NCBI GenBank assembly: GCA_030704615.1
Contig: CM060734.1
Coordinates: 20,462,001-20,522,000 of the forward strand
Reading direction: 5' to 3'
DNA from: Takakia lepidozioides
Taxonomy: Eukaryota; Streptophyta; Takakiopsida; Takakiales; Takakiaceae
DNA length: 60,000 bases
The position numbers were made by a program, and so were the translations under genes. Below are positions 10,674-21,625 of this stretch, one piece after another; position 1 is the stretch's first letter; every line of letters starts with the position of its first letter. The notes below the pieces were generated by a model that did not search any database, was not told where the DNA came from, and was given only the letters and a program-made list of their open reading frames with translations.

Positions 10674-13600
10674 CTACCCATGTGTTGTATCCCGCTGCAA
10701 AAGAGTATCGACCTCGTTGAAACTCATAGTGGCCTGGTGAATGAAGTTGTCACGTTTGGGATCGCAAACCATCCTCCTCAAAAATATGAAATACAAATGT
10801 TTGCAGGGTATGAATTTACCTCTCTTGCCCAAACTGGTTGATAGCATATTCACAAAATCAGGACATGTGCAATTGGGGAAATTGGAAACCGTGATGTCGT
10901 AGGTCCTGTCATGAACAGCAGATGTGGAAGTGATGATTGTGAATACCCGACCATATCCTGGATCGGGTACTTCCGTGGTGCTTCCAACACGAGCTTGGAG
11001 CATTCTTGCGGACTCCACTTTGCCAAAGTGTTCAGCGGTTGGAGGGAAACGCCGAACGAGCTTTCCATCTCGTTTGGTTGGCCACAAGTCAGGATTTGCC
11101 GGGGGGACCCGGGAGGACGCAGAAGTAGTAGCACATGCATGGAGTTGGGGTTGTCTCGCAAGGGAAAAACCTGCCTCCTCCAGCATTTCAATCTCCTGAA
11201 AGCTGAGATGTGTTCCCACCTTCACGGGCCAAACGGTTGGAGGAGATGGCTTCATCACTACGGAAGGACGCACAGTTCCATGCACACATCTGGCACAATC
11301 ATCTGCGCAGAACCAGAACTTGTGGTTCTTGGCTTCTGGTTGACCGTATGGACGCATCAAGCCCGTGAAAGTCGGAGCAGGAGTTCGGGCACCACCTCTG
11401 GATATAGATGAAGTGCACTTCTCGAAATTAGTTGCCCTGATCGCTGTACATTTCACACGAGACCCTACACTTGTGCGTTCTATGTGCCAAACGTGGTCGG
11501 GGCATGCGGACTCAAGCACATCAAGGGGGTTGTTTCTCTCCTGCACCATTTCAGTGGCACTGTTTGATGCTGGAGCTTGCCGTCGTGTTGGAGGTTCCTC
11601 CACAATGGAGGTTCCGGACATGGAGCTGTCATGCAGGGGAACACGAGGCTTCGAGAAGTTATCACGGTCTGCCCTGTGGGAATCTGAATCCGAACCAGGT
11701 GGAGTGTTCAATTTCCTCTTACAGGAGCCGAATCTCTCCTCCCCTTCAAGATGTGGAACTCTAGAAACAAGTGGCGTTCCCTGGGCATACATGCTCACCG
11801 CCCGTGCTATCTTGATTGGATCCCCAGATCTGTTTGCAGCACGCAACATCAACTCCCATTTGTCCGGACCCTTGCCACCAACCCCACCTCGTAAGAAATC
11901 ACGGTATCGGGTTTGTTGTTGCAAGGCACGTATCAAATCATCTGTTGTTGCCACATACAAATCCCGACCTCGTTTCCCAGACTGCTGCAACCATGCGTTG
12001 TGCACAGTTTCTGCCAAATTGCAAGATGGCATGTCCGCCATTTCCTCAATGGACATGTTCTGCAAAGAGGATAACCACACTTCAGAACAGTGCACAGGAA
12101 ACAACATAAAGAAAGCAATGAGTCAAAAATATGGAAAGCAAATGTATGAATAAAGCATGAAATAGAAGCCTCGTACCATTGTCATGGCTGCTCCCCACTG
12201 TCTATACCGGAAGTGCCAAAACGCCAGCCAATCTTCCAATGCTCTCATACTCTCAAGTGATGCAGCTCCAGAAGAGAACCACCAGGCACGAATTGTCTGG
12301 AACAAAGTGTCCGCCTCCTTCATTGTTCTAGCATCTTTGTACTCTTTGCACAATTTACGGTGCTGAGTCTGCATCTCTGGTTTGATGTCCGACTTTGTAT
12401 GTTTTTCCAGAGATTGTGTCCAATGGAATAGACATGTACGCTCTCTTCCTGGCATAGGCACTTTTGGGTCGCCCGATCCGAAGACAATACGAACAGCATT
12501 GAAATTTGCTTGAGCACTATCCGCCATGAAACCTGCGAAATTTGGAGATGGGCCCATGGCAGCCCATGACACGTATCAGGGAATTCCACATGAGCTTCTG
12601 GGATTCCGTATCCTCGGATTGCATGTCACAAACTGCAATTGTCATAACTCGTTGGTACACTGGATCGTAGACATGACAAGCCATTGTCGTCCAATCCTTC
12701 ACTCGTTTCACATGATCAAACATAAGAAAACAGTTCTGCAAGTCCCCAGTCTTCTGCATCCGCTTCACGAGGCTAACCCCACTGCCCTCCCCAACAGTCG
12801 ACATTTTGAAAAGAAAAACTTTGATGGCACCTTGACCTGGGAATACATTGTCCTGGATGTAATCGTACTTGCTCACTCGTTTCAATTCCAAAATATTGTC
12901 TATGTAGCCTCTGATCCCAGAGCCCATTCTCAATGCATTGATCTGATGCCGAATGTTAGGTGAACTTAAAGTGGAGAAATGATCCATGACCAGGTCCAAT
13001 GCTGCACCGTCAAGTTTAGTCCCCACAGAATCTCCTTCACTCAAAATATGGCTTTCCAAGAAGGACTTGCTTGCGCCAAGAGCAATTGCAGATGTTGTTG
13101 CGGATGGGTTTCTCCCGAACTCCTGTTTGATCAACCTCGATACTGTCTCAACACTCTCCCTGTAATCCCCCTTCGAGACAGGATGGTTATGGAATCCAAA
13201 ATGCACACAAGCTCTCGTCATTGTATTCAAACGGTGGACAACATAGTACATTCTTGCTCCGCAGAGCGCCAAGCAGGATGGCACAAGTTTGCAGAATTTG
13301 CAGACGAAAGTGTTTGCCGGTGGAGGGGCAGTCCCAGGCTGAAATGGATTTCCGCCAGACCCTCCCATTCGCTTTGATTATGAACCCCAGACTGAAGAAA
13401 GTGTCTGCAATTCAAATTATCACACCTAAGGTGTCCATTGCAAACTGTCCTCCTGAAAACAAGCTTGTCATCATTCTGAATATTGGATGTTTTTGTTCTG
13501 CACCACGGGTGCCCGTCGTGTTTCTTGTCCATTCCATGCATCATGATTGTTACACCTCCAACTCGCGGAGGAGGAGGCAGCTCGAATAGGATATCGCCAT

Positions 13601-14125
13601 CAAAAGTCTCCGGCAAGAACTTCACAGGCACCTGCTTCAAAGATTCCCAATCAATTCCCCGCAACTCACTTTTGAATCCAGCCATTCCTCCCATCGCCCG
13701 CAATTTTGGAATGACACTACAAATCTCTTCTTCATCAGCTTCTCCAACCACAGTAGGAAGGACTGGATTTGGAATTTCACTTATGTCATCATCGGAAGAA
13801 TCCGAAAGCTCAACGATTGGAGTGGAGGACGTCTGTTCTTTTTTCACCACCACCTCCCTCTTGTCTTCAACGACCGAAGCAGCAGTCCCGGGCGTCACAT
13901 ATGACCCAAGGGACTTTCGCCGAGGCTCTCCAAGTACTCTGTATCGACCAGGACGCACTCTCCACTGGCTGATATGAGCCGTCTCATCACGGTGGAGCCA
14001 TTCTGCAGCTGAAAACGGGTAGCCAAGACATGTTCTAGAACAATTGCAAATCCATTGTCAAGGACTTCCTGGGAGAACGGCACTGGTTTGTCGTCAGAGA
14101 AGAACTCCGCTTCAGAGGAAGCCAT
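10674..14125 (-). pseudogene. MULE-family transposase, frameshifted
   Basis: The gene runs on the minus strand from ATG 14125 (MASSEAEFF) to the stop at 10674. In order it shows a GRYRVLGEPRRKSLGSYV segment, a Cys/His zinc region of the WRKY/GCM type often found in MULE transposases (CRTKT...CDNLNCRHF...CKFCK...FGFHNHPV), and an RNase H-fold core with candidate catalytic Asp in MFDHVKR, Asp in FMADSAQANF and Glu in the LESMRALEDW region. Then come the conserved MADMPSCNLAETVHN block and a SWIM finger (CTCPDF...FIPCKHLYF). An intron with GT-AG ends fits 12176-12060. Reading frame shifts near 13965, 13365 and 12555 have no splice explanation, so this copy is probably dead. It is transcribed divergently from the companion gene. 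Confidence 0.88.
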
Positions 14126-14977
14126 CTTCCTTCCTCGCGTACGTTTGTACCTTGCTATCGTAGATCTAGTGTAAATCGTTTTACTGATGTCTCCAGAACA
14201 CAGTTGAAGAATGAGCAGAGAATATGGCGGAGGAAGCTCAGATAACGACTGTGCATATTATGTTATTCTTCCCAGATATGCAGCCGTCCATTTTAATTAC
14301 TTTTCTTGTGGGCCCAGTGGTCAGAGTATCCCTAGGGGCAGTGTCGGAAGCTGTAAAACCGTTAACCAGAACCTCATCAATAAACCCAAAAACAAAGCCG
14401 ACTTCCTGGAAGCATGCCACAGGATCTGAGAATGGGATTGCAGATTAAGTAAATGTATCTATATACTACTACCAATGATCATGCGCATCTGGAAAGTTCC
14501 AAATGTGAAACGAATGTGGGGTTTGGCTAACAAGGATGACCGTGTATGATATTCCAAAATTTGTCATCAAACTCTCGTTCATTTACATTTATTTGTGTAA
14601 GACTGCGCCAAAATTTCTGGGATTCGCTGTTATTTTAAATATTGAAACCGTTCTAATAAAGAACACGCCGTTTTTTTTGGGCGACACACGTCAGACATCC
14701 ATAACTGAATACGAACAGATGTACACCAATTGCTGGCATGTGCACTAATAAGGGAACGACTATGTGTAACGGTCACGCGGAGGGAATCCGATGCTTCTAG
14801 AGACACGCAAGAACGCAGGCAATCCCGCAAGAAATCGGGAGTCACTGCGTTTTTCTACTTTTCGCGCTTAGAGGGAGAGTGGTAGTCAAGCTGGAGAGGG
14901 TTCCTTCTAGAATACGAAAGAGAAGAAAGTCTCTTTATTTTACTTCCCTTAGAGAGAGACGCAGAGCAAGAGAGAAA
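14126..14977. promoter_or_regulatory. Intergenic region between the two divergent transposon genes
   Basis: These 850 bp separate the start codons of the transposase (minus) and the companion gene (plus), so they must hold both promoters and 5' leaders. The stretch is locally AT-rich (14440-14660). No clear TATA box, palindromic box or known motif stands out to me. Assignment as a bidirectional promoter rests only on position. Confidence 0.5.
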
Positions 14978-15351
14978 ATGACGAGGCGTCGTTTGTTGGA
15001 GAACACAGGGCCAAGGCAGCAGGTGAACGCGGAGACTGATTCACAAGAGCAGACGGAGACTGAGGCAGCGGCTGTGACACAGTCGGCGATAAGAGTGCGC
15101 CAGCCTGTGAGATGTGGAGGCAGAGATGATTCGCAAGGACACTGAAGGAGGTGGAAGCACGCGGAACGCCGAACCGGGAGAAGGTCCAGAAACCCTAGCG
15201 CAGACAGAAATTCCAGCAGATGTGAGAGGGAAGAGGAAAGCTGCAGAAGGGGATCAAATTTCAAAACCTAAGAAGGTGCCAGTAAGTTTTATCTAATTAC
15301 ATTTCATTGTTGAAGATATGCGTAGAGATTGAGTGGAATGTCCCAAACAGG

Positions 15352-15848
15352 GATTGTCGCTACCGACCATCACAAAGGTGATTTGCTTTACTCCTCTGCG
15401 AAGGGTTTACCGCACAATGAGTTGGTGACTATCGTACAGTCATTCACTGGTGTTCAGATCATACAGTCTGTCTGATTGCCTTTCAAGGAGTCCTTCCTCT
15501 TCCCTTCTTTAGCAGGAACTACTGAATTGCGAGCGTCGTTAACGCCATTCGATTCTCCTCATGAGATTTATGTACCTATGTGTTTGAAGAGAGAGTCTGC
15601 ACTTACTATCCGCCCTAAACTACACTGAATGTCGTTGCCGCCAATCAGTTGCACATATATGTCATTACACAACACCGATCCGGCAGGTCGTTATCTTTTG
15701 TGATTGTCGTTAACGCCGTTCGCTATCGCTCTCGCTTTTGTTTTGAATACGGCAGTATCAGCTTTGCTTGTGTAGATTGTGCTGAATTTTTCACACCATT
15801 CATGGTGAGTTTCCTTGAGACAGAGTGATGGTCGTTACCGCCATTCAC
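15352..15848. repeat. Six degenerate palindromic boxes in intron 1 of the cargo gene
   Basis: Boxes related to GTGAATGTCGT-TG-ACGACATTCAC lie at about 15352-15373, 15424-15447, 15527-15550, 15625-15648, 15700-15723 and 15825-15848. They keep the core GTCGTTA/TGACG-like centre and ATTC arms but are less symmetrical than the set at 17685-18403. Spacing is roughly 70-125 bp. Confidence 0.75.
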
Positions 15849-17684
15849 TATTTGCAAATCACTCAGTCAGAACTGAATGGCATCGTGCAGAAAACTGTGA
15901 GGTCGAAGCCTACAGGATCAGAGGGGAAAGGATCTGGAGATGGGGACGAGTCCGCAAAAAGCTCAGAGAATACAGATGAAGCAGATGAATCTGAAGTGCA
16001 CTACCTTGACAAGGTGAAAGAACTCATGTCATTCCAGAAGGTAAACTCTCAGGAGGTTATAAGGGACATGCTCGTATCTGGAGGGCGTCTGGACATACCT
16101 CTGTGCCGGATGATATCAATGCCTGTTGTGCGTCCACCTCTTTCCCATGACATAACAAAATTGGAGAGTGATTTTGTGCATGGATATAGACTTGGTGCAC
16201 AAGTTTTTTATGTGTCACTGACGGATATAAATGGGAAAGCACATTAGTGTCTCCAGAGATCAGTGATAACTGGGATGAGTGCTGGAAAGATGCCAATGAG
16301 GAGTTCGAGCTGGGCCTCATGATGGGAAAGAACACCCAGCAATTCTGCAACCACATGTTCTACGTCTGGGACGGCAACCACCGATTGCTGGCATGGATGG
16401 GATACATTCAGAAACACCATGCGAAAGACAAAGACAAGCATGTTGCTGTGGAGGCAATGGTTTTGGATCCTGGAAACGACATCGCTAGGCTTCTTACAGC
16501 TATGCACGACGTGAACAAGTAAGTCATCCAGGAGATTTCATTCCCTCTGTAGTGTCTTATTAATCCTCAAAAAACAGTGTTAAGGAATGCAATGTTTCCA
16601 ATGTTTTTGCAGATCGACAGAGAAATCGCATGTGACAACAAGCTTGGTTCACACACTATTCCGAATTCAGAGGATTGGTCTGATGAAGCTGGATGATTTT
16701 CGGACAGTACTACCACCCAATATCATCAAGAAGTGCGAAACAGGAAGAGCTGCAGGCACTTGGTATTCTTTGACACGAGAGGCGTTTCGTGAGTACATGT
16801 ATTCGAATACATGTTTGTAGTCCCTTCGGAGCTAATCACTACTTGAATGAATGCAGCAAGAACTGGCAGAGGCAGCTGAGAAGGGAAAATCCGAATATTA
16901 CCGCACTACACCAGAAGAACTAAGGACATCAAAGGGTGTGGAAGCTGCAATAAAGAAGGAGTTTGAAATGCGAAGAACCAAATTGATGTCCGCCTTCGGA
17001 AAGCAGCTTAGAATAGTAGATCCTGGACTTGGTCCTGAGTTCCTTCAGCAGATCAAAACACACTATGACAAGCATGTGCATCCGGAGATGCAGCAGGAGA
17101 AATTGCACCGGCTGGCCATATCGATGGTCGACCCACAAACAAAAATAAGGTGGCTGGAGATATGGAACTCAGATCAAACAGTAAAGGACTTGAATCAGTT
17201 CCCAAAGAGCACCATACAGCCTGGCACAAAGGTGGAAGGAATCAGTGATTTGGTGTTTGATAACTGGCTCCACAAGGCTACATTTTGGAGTCAGGTGTGT
17301 ATTCAAACATGTTGTTTCTTCTCTTCAAGTATGTGATGAGTATCTTTTTGCAATTCTGACAAATATACTATTTGCAGCTCGAAAAGCGCGCCGTCATTGT
17401 GCTGGATCAGACTTTGAAGGACCTGAACATTTCGATTGTTTCCCCTCCCCAAATGTCATTGGAGGCATACATAAGGAAGTGGAGAGGTCTCACCTGGAGA
17501 TACTGTTTTTTCCGGGAGTTCTCCAAAGATGGTAACATTTTACGGTCCAACGACTTTGACAGTCAGGTTGGAGGAGAGTGGGCCATGATGCGAGTTGTGT
17601 ACAGGTGCAATGTCATACTTGAAACTCTACTGTTTTTTGGGAAAAAATGTGGCTTCATATGGATTGCAATCTTAGATCCAGATT

Positions 17685-18403
17685 GAATGTCGTTGACGAC
17701 ATTCACTTCTTTGTCTGAGTCATTCTTAAGCGAGTATATGAATTCACCTGGTTAGGATCTAAGGGTGCAATTATAGTGTCCCTGATTAGAATTGATAATG
17801 TCCTTGAATGGCGTTGACGACATTCACATACGGAGTTGTTGAGAGGTCCTCAGAGTTATGTAAATTTTTGTAATGTCCATAGAGGTTACAGTGAGGGTTC
17901 CTCACTTCATTTGCTGAATGTCAATGCAGACATTCAGTTGTTCTGCATTGTTTTTGCCTCTTGCGAGGAATCTGGAGGCTTGATAAGCTCTGTTATGAGA
18001 AATCCAAAGTGAATGTCGTTGACGACATTCACTGCTGTGTCTGTATTATTCAACAGCGACAAATTGAATTTACATGGATTGGGAGCTAAGTAATTGGTTT
18101 CTTTTTGTATTTTTGTGAATGGCGTTGACGCCATTCACATACAGTGATGTTGTGAGGTCCTCAGTGATAGGTTCGTTATGAATGTGCATTGAGTTTTCCT
18201 GGAGGGTTCCTTACTCGATTTTTTGATTTCCATCCTGTGATTTTGCTTCATTTAAGTAATAATTAGGCTTCATTAGTGAATGTCGTTGACGACATTCACT
18301 TCTATGTCTGTGTCATTCTAAACGATAATTTGCATTCACCTGGATTAGGGTTGTATTTACAGTATCATTGAATGGAATGTTTTGAATGGCGTTGACGACA
18401 TTC
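17685..18403. repeat. Seven palindromic boxes in intron 17605-18544 of the cargo gene
   Basis: Copies are at 17685-17704, 17806-17825, 17914-17937, 18009-18032, 18115-18138, 18276-18299 and 18384-18403, spaced about 95-160 bp. The best copies have perfect 11-bp arms (GTGAATGTCGT / ACGACATTCAC) around TG. The 18115 copy reads GTGAATGGCGT / ACGCCATTCAC, so both arms changed together. The 17914 copy keeps symmetry with a different centre. The intervening intron sequence also recurs in weak form (for example TCTGTGTCATTC and CACCTGGATT). Confidence 0.9.
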
Positions 18404-20879
18404 ATATCTGGAGCAGTAGTGTGGTCCTGAAAGGTCCTTGGAGCAGTTCTCAGAGCCATTTCAATCTATGTTTTTTCATTCTGTTCTACTTGCATCTTAC
18501 TCACTGAGCGCTTTTGTGGGTTGGGATTTATCTCCTTTTTTCAGGTACACGAAATATGTGCTTATGGAAGGAAATCACCTGAGCGGAATTCCCGACTATC
18601 TTGACATGTGGTCGGACCCTGCAAACGATCCAACCATGTATACTGCAGGGATATTGAAGGACTGGAGTCCTTCTCACTTCAGAGACTGTGGGTGGTACCT
18701 TGACTGCCCACCTGAGCACACGACCTTTCAAGAACAGCATATGAAATACTTGAACAATAACGCTGAGATGCTGGCGCCTTTGACTGACGAAGAGTATCAA
18801 CGAAACATAGCAACATTGGCTGCCAAGGAGCCTGATGCTCAGGGAACGCCGCAGAAGGGAAAGAAGGCGGGCCGCAAACCAAAAGACAAGGCTGTTGATG
18901 TCATAGCCATCTCACCAGCAAAGCCAAAGGACAAAGACAAGTCCAAAGAGAAGGAAAAGGACAAGGGGAAGGAGAATGAAAAGGAGATGGAGAGTGGGCA
19001 GGACTTTACTGCTGGAAGATATACCCGCACTCTTCAGTGCGTGTTCGATGCCAAGCCACACCCTTCCCGTTCTGATTCAGCAGGAGAGATGAAAATTGTT
19101 AATGAGGGTTGGCTTTCGATGATGCAGAGTCGAAAGAGAGGATACACTGGGGTGTCATCCCCTACCTGGGACAATATAATCTCATTCCTCAATCTGGTGA
19201 GAATTCCAGTTTCTTTCCTTTTTCTCTGAAAGTTTCGTTGGCAGTATTTCAGTCTCGTTCTTTGAAAACAATCTTGCCATCGTTCTTATAAAAAACATGT
19301 CTGTTGCAGGTGAGCACAGGTCCCACCTTCGTGTGCGGTGTGTAGAAAACTTATGCGGCCGACATTGTCATTCTCGACATCCCGGATGGCCAGGCTGTGC
19401 CAGAAGTTCTTCCAAAGGGCAAGACGCCAGGCTGGAACAAATTCGAGAACAACTACTGGAGTTGGGTGTTCGGGTTCTGTAACAACTTCCTCTCTGATGC
19501 AGGGACACTTCTGCTTTTTCAGTAATGTGACAATGATAGTCGTCGGGCATTGACATCATACCTCAAGTCTTCAGGGTTTGAAGTTTTGCGCACATGGAAT
19601 TGTGTGAACAGCCTCTACCTTGTGAAAGGGGGTTTCCCTAGTCAGCTGGTATGTCGTCTCCCTTCTGCTTGTGCTTTGATCATGAGTTTCAATTTTCTCT
19701 GCAGCTCCACTCTAGTAGAATGTGTTATGATCGACACCGATCATCACCGATTCATGATTTTTTTGTGTCTGAGTTCTGAATAGCCGATGTACACACTTCC
19801 ACTATAGATTGTGTTTACCACACTAACTTGTTATCTTTGGCAGACGAGGATGTTCGAGGCGATCTGCCTGCGGAGGATTCGCACCTCAAAGACACCATCC
19901 TCCATCCGCAGCTTTGAGATTTCTGACCAGGGTTGTTTCGTCAACCCCCCCTATGAGCCCCATGTCGATGACATTTTGTACAACTTCATGCAGTCCAGTC
20001 AGACTCTGAAGAGACCAGATGGCACTCCCTGGAGAGGTGCAAAGGAAAAGTCCCCAGCGTTCATGCAAATACTGCTGGAGTCATGCAGCCACCGCTCTGC
20101 ACGGGTGGTCGATCTTTCTGTGTCCACAGGTTGTTTTTTCCCTTCCGAATTGGTTTTCTTTCAACAGTTTCATCTGCTTAAATCCCCCCCTCCAAACTGT
20201 TCATGTTCTCCTGTCTGGTGCAGGAGCAACTTACCATGCATGCAAGGCAGGCGGAAGAAGCCTTTTTGGCATGGAGGGTGATTCTGACCTCTACAACACA
20301 GTGCTCCCCCCCCTTTTGTCTAGCTCCACTTCAGGCACACAGATTGATCGGATTCAAATTCGAAATGATGACGATCCCGAAGATAAGCAGGTCGACAACG
20401 ACTTTTCATGTGAGTAAGTGCTAAACCCTCTTTGGGAGTCATACTCAATTTCTCGATAACATCAAAGTTACAGTAATAACTTTTTCAGGCTGTCTTTCAG
20501 GAAAGGCAGCGGTGGATCTTCAGGAGATACAGTCATTTCTGGCGAGTCTGTTTTCGACAGCCCCCTTTCCAATTTTCTGCTCCCTGTTTATGCCGAAGCA
20601 ATGGCACTTCACGCGGCCGAGTCCCTATCCCCTGACTTTTTAGTGGCCAGCCGTAGGTGTATCCAGCGTGGATCCGGTGTTCTAAAATACTTAGACTTAG
20701 ATGCAGAGGAAGCGGGGATACATTGTACTGACTCTGAGTCAGACTGAACTGTATTCTTTTAATATTCATTTTCATATTATCTGGAAAACGTTGAATCCCC
20801 TTCCTCCACCGTAGTTGTTCCTTTAGAACAAATAATAATCACAGAATCAACTTTCATTTAAATTGCAATATGTATGAAT

Positions 20880-21240
20880 CCATCTCACAAACCTCCCTGA
20901 CTCTTCTCATATCCATTGTGCATTCATCTACACTGTATTCATGCGTGCTCCATTCATGAATTATTTCCTTTGTACAACATCCATTGTACATTCATCCTCT
21001 GTACTCTTTAATCCACCCCACAAACCTTCCACACTCATTTCATATACGTTGTGCATTCGTCAAAAGATTTGGTCATGCATCTTCCTGTCATGAATTTTTG
21101 TCATTGCTCAACATCCATTATACATTCATCCATTTTACTCTTATCCATCCCTCATTCATCCATCTACATTCATTTTTCACACTCATCCATCTGTTTATCA
21201 TCCAACTATACATTCATCCATCCTTTATTCAATGCCTTTT
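20880..21240 (+). repeat. CATTCATCC-rich stretch near the right end of the MULE
   Basis: Downstream of the cargo gene, the plus strand repeats CATTCAT and CCATC-type words many times in about 360 bp (for example ACATTCATCCATC and TCATTCATCCATCTACATTC). It is not a clean tandem array. CATTCA is also the outer arm of the intronic palindromes, which may or may not be coincidental. Confidence 0.65.
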
Positions 21241-21299
21241 ATTATGTCGTCCAGCTTGTTTCCGCGGTAAAGGGTGCCAATCCGCGGGAATACACTCCA

Positions 21300-21418
21300 C
21301 TTCTTTCTGGGCGCGTGGTGACGCGGCCTTCACGTGTGATGACGTGGAGTGAGCCCCGTGACGTGGCGTGAGCGCGCTCACGCGCTCACGTTACCAGGCT
21401 CACGCCGAGGCATCCCTG
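21300..21418. repeat. Right terminal and subterminal repeats of the MULE
   Basis: This end mirrors the left one. It has GACGTGG-type words, repeated GCGTGAGC/GCTCACGC, and a perfect 18-bp palindrome at 21366-21383 (arms GCGTGAGCG / CGCTCACGC). The terminal bases are the inverted repeat of the left end, and the right target duplication GTTCTGCCA follows at 21419-21427. Confidence 0.82.
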
Positions 21419-21427
21419 GTTCTGCCA

Positions 21428-21625
21428 AAGAAGAACCACAATTGGCGGGGAGTTGGGAGGGACGTGAGAACTTCACCATTTGCGAGATCGATGGAGTGGA
21501 TCTCATTTTGGGGATGACCTTTTTGAGCAAATCAGGAGCGGTCATAGATGGCCGCAAGAGAGTAATCACGCTACCGTGTGGGAATGGTGGCGAAGTTTTA
21601 CGAGTTTCGAAAACGCCCAACCCAG
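21428..21625 (+). pseudogene. E2 protease fragment between the MULE and E3
   Basis: This 198-bp piece resumes the protease frame after the transposon ([20 protein letters not shown]) and ends at CCCAG, the target duplication of E3. About 30 bp just after its start are missing relative to intact copies. The reading continues at 40546 on the other side of E3. Confidence 0.9.

Larger units (their letters stand above)
14978..20747 (+). pseudogene. Transposon cargo gene: ParB/Srx-like plus permuted DNA-methyltransferase-like protein
   Basis: The exon chain inferred from GT-AG signals and frame is 14978-15281, 15891-16518, 16613-16788, 16857-17294, 17378-17604, 18545-19196, 19310-19648, 19844-20129, 20224-20409 and about 20490-20747. 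The N-terminus is polar. Near 16360 lies YVWDGNHRLLAWMG, which matches the DG-x-HR-x-x-A signature of ParB/sulfiredoxin folds. A Lys/Glu-rich linker (about 18890-18990) follows. The C-terminal part has ADIVILDIPDG (motif IV position), GTLLLF, SYLKSSGFEVLRTW, then EKSPAFMQILLES and VVDLSVSTGATYHACKAGGRSLFGMEGD, matching the late SAM-binding motif I of permuted beta-class DNA methyltransferases. In-frame stops (about 19343 and 19520) and frame shifts (near 15113, 16245, 16790-16857 and 20490) indicate decay. Function is inferred from motifs only, and the motif IV residues are atypical. Confidence 0.7.
10024..21418. mobile_element. 11.4-kb MULE-like DNA transposon with a ParB/methyltransferase-like cargo gene
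   Basis: The element interrupts the E2 protease and is flanked by the exact 9-bp duplication GTTCTGCCA. Its ends are imperfect inverted repeats: left CAACGATGCAACGGCGTGAG, right (reverse complement) CAGGGATGCCTCGGCGTGAG, 16 of 20 identical. Both ends then carry clusters of GCGTGAGC motifs, partly as perfect palindromes. Inside are two divergently transcribed genes: a SWIM-finger MULE transposase (minus, 10674-14125) and a companion with ParB/Srx-like and DNA-methyltransferase-like segments (plus, 14978-20747). Both carry frameshifts or stops in this copy. Size, target duplication and transposase all agree with the Mutator superfamily; the cargo gene is not a standard MULE passenger known to me. 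Confidence 0.9.

Noticed and set aside
11365-12153. 262-codon plus-strand open frame
   Set aside because: It is antisense to the transposase exons, which carry recognisable MULE and SWIM motifs; the antisense translation has none.
17685-18403. Regularly spaced palindromes resembling a CRISPR array
   Set aside because: Spacing varies from 95 to 160 bp, copies differ, they lie in an intron of a eukaryotic gene, and no Cas-like genes are near.
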